From positions 1 through 10,686 of the forward strand of contig JBQTII010000125.1 of NCBI GenBank assembly GCA_052388275.1: 10,686 bases of DNA, read 5' to 3'. The notes under the pieces were generated by a model. That model saw nothing but the letters and a program-made list of their open reading frames with translations. It did no database searches and was not told the DNA's origin. The DNA is from JBQTII01 sp052388275. Its GTDB lineage: Bacteria > Actinomycetota > Actinomycetes > Sporichthyales > Sporichthyaceae. Of the stretch, positions 6,198 through 10,686 are shown in pieces (the stretch's first letter is position 1; each line of letters begins with the position of its first letter). Both the position numbers and the translations under genes were made by a program.

Positions 6198-8129
6198 ATG
6201 TCCGAGTCCGACAGCCTCGCCGCCCTGCTGGCTGCCCCCCTGGTCCCGCTCAAGCCGCAGTGGATCGTCCCCGAACGGGTCGCCCAGCTCGAGCACTGCC
6301 GTTCGCTGGCGACCCCGGATGCCTACTGGGAATGGGTCGCGGCCCAGCAACGTTGGCTGACGCCGTACACGTCGGTGCGCGCCGGGGAGTTCGGCAACTT
6401 CCGGTACTTCGACGGCGGCACGATCAACGTCGCGGACAACTGCGTGGACCGGTGGGCGGAAGATCCGGCCACCGCCGACCGGCCCGCCGTCATCTGGGAG
6501 GGCGAACCCGGCGACACCCGCACGCTCACCTACGCCCAACTCGCCGTTGAGGTCTCCGCGCTGGCCAAGGGCATGGCGGACCTGGGCATCGGCAAGGGCG
6601 ACGTGGTCGGCATCTACATGCCGAACCTCATCGAGGCCTTCACCGCCATCCACGCCTGCAACCGCCTCGGAGCCATCTACACCGTGCTGTTCTCCGGTTT
6701 CGGCGAGGAGGCCGTCGCCGGCCGGCTGGACAGCGCGCGCGCCAAGCTGGTCCTGGTCGCCGACGCCGGCTACCGCCGCGGCAAGCTCATCCCGCTGCTG
6801 GACACGTTGCGGGCCGCCCGCGCCCGGCTCACCCACCTGCAGCACACCATCGTGGTGGACCGTACCGGGCGCGCACTGCCGCTGACCGAGGGCGAACTCA
6901 CCTACACCGACGTCGTGGCTGCCGGCGCGGGCGGCATCGCCTGCACCCCGCTGGACCCCAACGACGCCTCGTTCCTGATCTTCACCTCCGGCACCGAATC
7001 CAAGCCCAAGGGTGTCGTGCACTCCGTCGGCGGCTTCCTGCTCGGCACCTGGTCCAACGCGCACTGGCAGGTGGGCTATGAAGCGGGCGACGTGTACTTC
7101 TGCGCCGCCGACGTCGGCTGGCTCACCTTCCCGATCCAGGCCGTCGTCGGCGGGCTGGCCTGCGGCATGTCGGTCCTGTGCTTCGAGGGCGCACTGGACA
7201 CCCCGAGCACCGAACGTTTCTACGAGATCTGCGAGCGGCACTCCGTCACCAAGATCCTCGCCGCCCCGACGCTGTGGCGCATGCTGCGCAAATTCGGCGA
7301 CGACCTGGTCGCCAAGCACCCGCTCGGACTCAAGCTCATCACCATGCAGGGCGAGCCGCTGGACGCGGACACCTTCACCTGGACCACCACCGCCTACGAC
7401 GCCCCGGTCGTGAACGCCTACGGGCAGACCGAGACCGGTTCGACCTGGCTCTACCCGGTCTACGGCGTCGAGGCCATCAAGGCCGGCTCGCTGGGAACCG
7501 CGATCCCCGGACACTGCTACGAGATCCTCGACGACGACGGCAACGCGGTCGGCCCGGGCGTCAAGGGGAACCTGGTGATGACCGAGCCGTTCCCGACGCT
7601 GTGCCGCACCGTGTGGGATGACCCGGACCGCTACACCAGCGCCTATTTCTCGCGCTTCCCCGGCAAGTACGCGACCAACGACGAGGCGGTTCTCGATCAC
7701 GACGGGCACATGTGGGTGCTGGGCCGCGTCGATGACGTCATCAACGTGGCAGCGCACCGGATGTCGACGATGGAGATCGAGGCCGTCGTCACCGCGCATC
7801 CCAGCGTCGTCGAGGCGGCCGTCGTCGGAGTGCCGGATCCGACCAAGGGCACCGTTCCCATCGCGTTCGTCACCCTGGCCACCGGTCAGGACCCCGATCT
7901 CGCGCGAGCGGCAATCGGCACTCACGTCGTCGCCGAAATGGGCGGCTACGCCCGACTGGCCAACATCTTCCTCACCCCGGCGATGCCCAAGACCCGCACC
8001 GGCAAGACGATGCGCCGGGTCCTGCGCGACCTGGTCGTGCACGGAGCGCCCACCGGCGACATCTCCGCTATGGAGGACCCGGGCGCTGTGGAGATCGTGC
8101 TCGCCGTGGTGAGGGAGCAGGCCCGATGA
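6198..8129 (+). CDS. Acyl-CoA synthetase of the acetyl/propionyl-CoA synthetase (ANL) superfamily with an opened acyl pocket
   Basis: Encodes 643 residues. This AMP-forming ligase activates a carboxylic acid to acyl-CoA using ATP. The N-terminal acetyl-CoA-synthetase domain is present (YWEWV, FDGGTINVADNCVDRW at 71-86). The P-loop reads FTSGTESKPKG (262-272), with GTES replacing the usual GSTG. AADVGW (303-308) follows, then YGQTETG (408-414). The hinge/ribose region GRVDDVINVAAHR is at 509-521, and catalytic Lys603 in PKTRTGKTMRR is also the classic lysine-acetylation site. At the acyl pocket, the Trp that precedes QTETG in acetyl-CoA synthetases is Gly409, as in medium-chain ligases, so a larger or branched acid is likely. 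ATG 6198 has GGAAGG (6185-6190) seven bases upstream. An open frame extends 189 codons further into the carboxyltransferase gene but is a shadow. Confidence 0.92.
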   Translation: MSESDSLAALLAAPLVPLKPQWIVPERVAQLEHCRSLATPDAYWEWVAAQQRWLTPYTSVRAGEFGNFRYFDGGTINVADNCVDRWAEDPATADRPAVIWEGEPGDTRTLTYAQLAVEVSALAKGMADLGIGKGDVVGIYMPNLIEAFTAIHACNRLGAIYTVLFSGFGEEAVAGRLDSARAKLVLVADAGYRRGKLIPLLDTLRAARARLTHLQHTIVVDRTGRALPLTEGELTYTDVVAAGAGGIACTPLDPNDASFLIFTSGTESKPKGVVHSVGGFLLGTWSNAHWQVGYEAGDVYFCAADVGWLTFPIQAVVGGLACGMSVLCFEGALDTPSTERFYEICERHSVTKILAAPTLWRMLRKFGDDLVAKHPLGLKLITMQGEPLDADTFTWTTTAYDAPVVNAYGQTETGSTWLYPVYGVEAIKAGSLGTAIPGHCYEILDDDGNAVGPGVKGNLVMTEPFPTLCRTVWDDPDRYTSAYFSRFPGKYATNDEAVLDHDGHMWVLGRVDDVINVAAHRMSTMEIEAVVTAHPSVVEAAVVGVPDPTKGTVPIAFVTLATGQDPDLARAAIGTHVVAEMGGYARLANIFLTPAMPKTRTGKTMRRVLRDLVVHGAPTGDISAMEDPGAVEIVLAVVREQAR

Positions 8130-8130
8130 C

Positions 8131-8158
8131 CCCGACCTCCGCCCCCCCGACCTCCGCC
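8131..8158 (+). repeat. 13-base direct repeat CCCGACCTCCGCC x2
   Basis: Copies at 8131-8143 and 8146-8158, directly after the ligase stop codon and before the first palindromic element. C-rich and probably a slippage duplication. It contains no ribosome-binding site and no supported reading frame. Confidence 0.55.
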
Positions 8159-8168
8159 ACCTACCGTG

Positions 8169-8210
8169 CGTTCGAAGGGGTGGTCGCTATAGCCACCACC
8201 CCTTCGGACG
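8169..8210. repeat. REP-like 42-base palindromic element, copy 1
   Basis: A near-perfect palindrome. Outer arms 8169-8184 (CGTTCGAAGGGGTGGT) pair with 8195-8210, with a single T/G wobble. The centre GCTATAGC (8186-8193) is itself self-complementary, leaving one C/C mismatch. It lies 39 bases after the ligase stop and 25 bases before the maoC-type start. No T-run follows, so it is not a classical terminator. A second copy sits in the next gap. As RNA it would form a very stable hairpin that could protect or attenuate the polycistronic transcript. Confidence 0.8.
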
Positions 8211-8235
8211 TCAGCGAGCCGGGCGGAGCCCACTG

Positions 8236-8691
8236 ATGGCCGGCCTGTATTTCGAGGAGCTGACGCCGGGTCTGGTCGTCACCCACGCGATCCGGCGCAC
8301 GATCACCGAGACCGACAACGTCATGTTCACCACGATGACGATGAATCCGGCGCCGCTACACCTGGACCACGACTACGCCTCGAAGACCGAGTTCAAGGCG
8401 CCCCTGGTGAACTCGATGTTCACCCTCGCGCTCGTGGTCGGGATTTCGGTGCACGAGCTGACCCTGGGGACCATCGTCGCGCAGCTCGGGCTCGATGACG
8501 TGGTGTTCCCGGCGCCGATCTTCCACGGCGACACCGTCAAGGTGGAGACCGAGGTCATCTCCGCGCGCGCGTCCAAGTCCCGCGCCGATACCGGCCTGGT
8601 TGTCTTCGAGCACCGCGCCACGAATCAGCGCGACGAGCTCGTCTGCCGGGCCCGCCGCACCGGCCTGATGCACAAGCGCCCGGCCACCTGA
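8236..8691 (+). CDS. MaoC-type (hot-dog) hydratase, Rv2499c/mesaconyl-CoA hydratase-like
   Basis: Encodes 151 residues, the size of single hot-dog MaoC-like hydratases, which add water to 2-enoyl-CoA thioesters. The hydratase core appears as MTMNPAPLHLDHDYA (34-48), with His42 at the catalytic His position. Five residues before it, where (R)-specific enoyl-CoA hydratases have Asp (D-x4-H), this protein has Asn37. GDTV (98-101) and FEHRATNQ (124-131) match the conserved hot-dog strands. ATG 8236 is preceded by GGAG (8225-8228) with a seven-base gap. Immediate linkage to a CitE-like lyase copies the M. tuberculosis Rv2499c-Rv2498c pair. This suggests it hydrates 3-methylglutaconyl-CoA or itaconyl/mesaconyl-CoA to the lyase substrate. 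Exact substrate is inferred, not seen. Confidence 0.88.
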   Translation: MAGLYFEELTPGLVVTHAIRRTITETDNVMFTTMTMNPAPLHLDHDYASKTEFKAPLVNSMFTLALVVGISVHELTLGTIVAQLGLDDVVFPAPIFHGDTVKVETEVISARASKSRADTGLVVFEHRATNQRDELVCRARRTGLMHKRPAT

Positions 8692-8724
8692 TGAAGGCCG
8701 CCGCCCTCCTCTCTCTCCCCCTTG

Positions 8725-8766
8725 CGTCCGAAGGGGTGGCTGCTATAGCGACCGCGGCTTCGGACG
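8725..8766. repeat. REP-like 42-base palindromic element, copy 2
   Basis: Same length as copy 1, with 35 of 42 bases identical. Outer arms CGTCCGAAG (8725-8733) and CTTCGGACG (8758-8766) pair perfectly. The centre GCTATAGC (8742-8749) is unchanged. The middle of the stem is less regular, with internal mismatches around 8734-8740 and 8751-8757. It lies 33 bases after the maoC-type stop and 22 bases before the citE-like start, nearly the same placement as copy 1. No T-run follows. Confidence 0.78.
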
Positions 8767-8788
8767 TTGCGGTAACGGGAGCGTCGCG

Positions 8789-9706
8789 GTGAGCGGATTC
8801 CGGATGCGCAGCCTGCTCTTCGTCCCCGGCGGGAAGCTCGCGCTGCTGGAGAAGGTCGCCCGCTGCTCCCCGGACGCCGTCGTGCTCGACTGGGAGGACG
8901 CGGTCGCGCAGGGGGAGAAGGACAGCGTGCTCGCGGCGTGCGTTCCGCACCTGACGTTGAACCGCCCGGACGCGACGACCTTCCTGATCCGCATCAACCC
9001 CGTCGGCACCCCGTGGCACGACGCGGATCTCGCTGCCTGCGGTGAGCTCTCCGAGATCGGCGCGATCGACGGCGTCGTGCTGCCCAAATACGAGGCCGTC
9101 GAGCAGCTAGCGGCGGTCCACGACGCACTGACCTCCGCGGCCCGGGTCGTCGTCGGCATCGAATCGGGCCTCGGTGTCGCCGAGTCCCGCGCCCTTCTCG
9201 CCGCGGCCGGCATGACCCGCCCGGACGCGGTGTACTTCGGCGCCGAGGACTACGCCGCCGACATCGGTGCGCGCCGCACGCCCCACAGCGCCGAGGTCCT
9301 CTACGCCCGCAGCCGCGTCGTGCTGCACGCCGCCCTTGCCGGGGTGATTGCCCTCGACCAAGCCGTCGTTGCCGTCCGCGACACGGCGCATTTCGTCACC
9401 GACGCCACCGCCGGCCGCGACCTGGGCTACGCCGGCAAGATCTGCCTGCACCCCGATCAGGTAAGGGCCGCGCATGACATCTTTTCCCCGAGCGAGGCCG
9501 AGATCGCGCACGCCCGCGCCGTGCTCGCAGGCATCGGGAGCGGGGTCGGGGTCGTCGAGGGCGCGATGGTCGACGCGGTGCACATCCGGATGGCCGAGGC
9601 CCTGCTCGCCCGGGCCGGGAACACCCCACTTCTGAGTGTGTCCCGGGCTAATCCAGGCGCTCGAAGCCCCGACACGCATACAGAAGATGGGGGCGAAGCG
9701 CCGTGA
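8789..9706 (+). CDS. citE: CitE-like beta-hydroxyacyl-CoA lyase (HpcH/HpaI aldolase family)
   Basis: Encodes 305 residues of the TIM-barrel CitE-like family, which splits beta-hydroxyacyl-CoA esters into acetyl-CoA and a keto acid with Mg2+. Visible signatures: SLLFVPGG (8-15), VVLDWEDAV (31-39, usually LDLEDAV), RINPVGTPW (68-76), GIESGLGV (123-130) with the metal-binding Glu125, FGAEDYAADIG (150-160) with Asp154, and YAGKICLHPDQV (214-225). It is a stand-alone lyase rather than a citrate lyase subunit, since no citD/citF is nearby. The M. tuberculosis counterpart Rv2498c cleaves (S)-citramalyl-CoA and (R)-HMG-CoA; the adjacent MaoC gene supports a similar role. GTG 8789 has GGGAG (8777-8781) seven bases upstream; ATG 8804 is a weaker alternative. 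A hydrophilic tail of about 27 residues (279-305) follows the last conserved helix. The stop overlaps the next gene. Confidence 0.9.
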   Translation: MSGFRMRSLLFVPGGKLALLEKVARCSPDAVVLDWEDAVAQGEKDSVLAACVPHLTLNRPDATTFLIRINPVGTPWHDADLAACGELSEIGAIDGVVLPKYEAVEQLAAVHDALTSAARVVVGIESGLGVAESRALLAAAGMTRPDAVYFGAEDYAADIGARRTPHSAEVLYARSRVVLHAALAGVIALDQAVVAVRDTAHFVTDATAGRDLGYAGKICLHPDQVRAAHDIFSPSEAEIAHARAVLAGIGSGVGVVEGAMVDAVHIRMAEALLARAGNTPLLSVSRANPGARSPDTHTEDGGEAP

Positions 9707-10686
9707 GGTTCGGCCTGATGCTGCCGCCGCAGACACCGCTGCACCGCGTCGCCCCCTTGGCCAGGCACGCCGAGGCGCTCGGTTACGACTTCCTGGGCTG
9801 CGGCGAGCACGTGTTCTTCCACGCCCCGACACCGAACGGCTTCGTCGCCCTGGCCGCCGCCGCGGGAGCGACCGAACGCATCCGCCTGGTCTCTGCCCTC
9901 ACGTTGCTCCCGACCTACCCGGCGGCGCTCGCGGCCAAGATGGCGGCGACGCTGCACGGTGTCAGCAACGGCCGCTTCGAGCTGGGGGTCGGCGTGGGCG
10001 GTGAATACCCGAGCGAGATCCGCGCCTGCGGCTTCGACCCGCAGACCCGCGGCGCCTACGTCGATGAATCCCTTGAGGTCATCACCAGGCTCTTGCGCGG
10101 TGAGAAGGTGACCCACGAGGGCCGCTTCATCACGATCGAGGGTGAGCGTTTGGACCCGGCGCCCGGGACCCTCCCGATCTGGATCGGTGGCCGTAAACCC
10201 GCGGCCGAACGCCGCGCCGCTCGATTCGCCGACTACTGGATGCCGTATCTGATGTCGCCGGATCAGCTTGGTGCGAGCTTGACGCGCGCCCGCGACCACG
10301 CTGTCGCGGCCGGGCGGGCCACCGACGTGGAGGGCGCCTACTTGGCGTGGTCCAACGTGGGCAAGGTCGGGACCGAGGCGAGGGCCACGGGCATCCGGGT
10401 CCTGAGCACGCTCTATGGCATGGACATGGGCCCGGTCGCGGATAAGTACATGGTGCTCGGCGACGTCGCACAGGCCACCGAGCGTTTCGCCGCCTACGCC
10501 GCCGCCGGCGCGAGGAGCTTGCTGTTCGCCCCGTGCTGCCCGGATGAGCAAGCCGACGCCGTCATCGAGACCTTCATCGGCGAGGTCGCCCCCGCCATCC
10601 GCGCCGTCGTCCCCGCCGTGCGCGCCGCCGCCCCCGCCATCCGCGCCGCCGCCCCCGCCGCCCCCGCCGCCCCCGCCGCCCCCGCC
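9703..10686 (+). CDS. LLM-class (luciferase-like, probably F420- or FMN-dependent) oxidoreductase, 3' end outside window
   Basis: An open frame of 328 codons with no stop before the window edge, so partial. It starts at GTG 9703, overlapping the citE-like stop as GTGA, with a G-run (9689-9693) nine bases upstream. The start MRFGLMLPPQ, HAEALGYDFLGCGEHV (22-37), NGRFELGVGVGGEYPSE (89-105) and IWIGGRKPAAERRAARFADYW (159-179) are typical of bacterial luciferase-like monooxygenases, close to the Rv2161c-type F420-dependent subfamily. Cofactor and substrate cannot be decided from sequence. Its place at the end of a CoA-ester operon suggests it oxidises a pathway intermediate or related side-chain compound. 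The barrel appears complete by about residue 295. After that the protein continues as a repetitive Ala/Pro/Arg tail (296-328) that is still open at the last base. Confidence 0.88.
   Translation, partial: MRFGLMLPPQTPLHRVAPLARHAEALGYDFLGCGEHVFFHAPTPNGFVALAAAAGATERIRLVSALTLLPTYPAALAAKMAATLHGVSNGRFELGVGVGGEYPSEIRACGFDPQTRGAYVDESLEVITRLLRGEKVTHEGRFITIEGERLDPAPGTLPIWIGGRKPAAERRAARFADYWMPYLMSPDQLGASLTRARDHAVAAGRATDVEGAYLAWSNVGKVGTEARATGIRVLSTLYGMDMGPVADKYMVLGDVAQATERFAAYAAAGARSLLFAPCCPDEQADAVIETFIGEVAPAIRAVVPAVRAAAPAIRAAAPAAPAAPAAPA
10588..10686 (+). repeat. GC-only tandem repeat encoding a PAIRA / APA tail
   Basis: The C-terminal part of the LLM gene is built of repeats. An 18-base unit (GCCCCCGCC then ATCCGCGCC) appears at 10588-10605 and 10630-10647, with a diverged copy between them. 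Four perfect copies of GCCCCCGCC then occupy 10651-10686. The protein reads as three heptads (APAIRAV, VPAVRAA, APAIRAA; residues 296-316) and then APA four times (317-328). The repeat is cut by the window edge, so its full length is unknown. On the minus strand it gives runs of five G, able to form G-quadruplexes. Confidence 0.9.

Noticed and set aside
6171..8042. A 623-codon open frame on the minus strand opposite the acyl-CoA ligase gene
   Set aside because: Its product is low-complexity Gly/Asp/Arg/Val/His with no domain, as expected for the antisense shadow of a GC-rich gene. The + strand encodes a complete, motif-rich ligase.
8169..8766. The two 42-base palindromes as ordinary rho-independent terminators
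   Set aside because: No T-run follows either element, and the downstream genes belong to the same pathway and have no visible promoters of their own.

Overview
The window is very GC-rich, with dense G/C-ending codons, GTG starts, 4-base start/stop overlaps and long spurious antisense ORFs. This is typical of a high-GC actinobacterium. The gene set (TetR regulator, acyl-CoA dehydrogenase, carboxyltransferase, MaoC-type hydratase, CitE-like lyase, luciferase-like oxidoreductase) also fits Mycobacteriales or related orders; the genus cannot be read from the sequence. No rRNA, tRNA, CRISPR array, transposase or phage gene is visible, and no gene-free gap exceeds 300 bases. Bases 1-168 hold no gene I can support.

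Left part (about 169-2651): a 12-helix MFS-type membrane protein on + converges on a secreted phosphodiester-glycosidase (NAGPA-domain) protein on -. Their stop codons overlap in the four bases 1413-1416. Upstream of the glycosidase gene on the same strand lies a TetR-family regulator (2719-3330).

Right part (3440-10686, all +): a divergent catabolic operon begins 109 bases from the tetR start. Its order is acyl-CoA dehydrogenase, acyl-CoA carboxylase carboxyltransferase (beta) subunit, acetyl-CoA-synthetase-like acyl-CoA ligase, MaoC-type hydratase, CitE-like beta-hydroxyacyl-CoA lyase, and a luciferase-like (LLM) oxidoreductase that runs off the window edge. The tetR/operon gap carries a near-perfect 22-base palindrome. 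It overlaps the putative -10 of the operon and the putative -35 of tetR, so it is a convincing operator for autoregulated repression.

The gene set closely parallels the M. tuberculosis Rv2498c-Rv2506 region (CitE-like lyase, MaoC protein, FadE19, AccA1/AccD1, ScoAB, FadD35, TetR BkaR), which is tied to leucine/branched-chain acid and itaconate breakdown. A plausible route is: ligase makes a branched or medium-chain acyl-CoA; dehydrogenase makes the 2-enoyl-CoA; carboxyltransferase gives a glutaconyl-type CoA; the MaoC protein hydrates it; the CitE-like lyase splits the hydroxyacyl-CoA to acetyl-CoA plus a keto acid. The biotin carboxylase/biotin-carrier subunit is absent here. The ligase has Gly at the position where acetyl-CoA synthetases carry a pocket-closing Trp, so acetate is an unlikely main substrate.

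Beyond known gene families, the most unusual signal is a pair of 42-base palindromic elements with a shared GCTATAGC centre. One lies in each of two consecutive intergenic gaps (ligase-maoC and maoC-citE) at nearly the same offset. The LLM gene also ends in a repeat-built Ala/Pro/Arg tail encoded by a GC-only tandem repeat that runs to the last base of the window.
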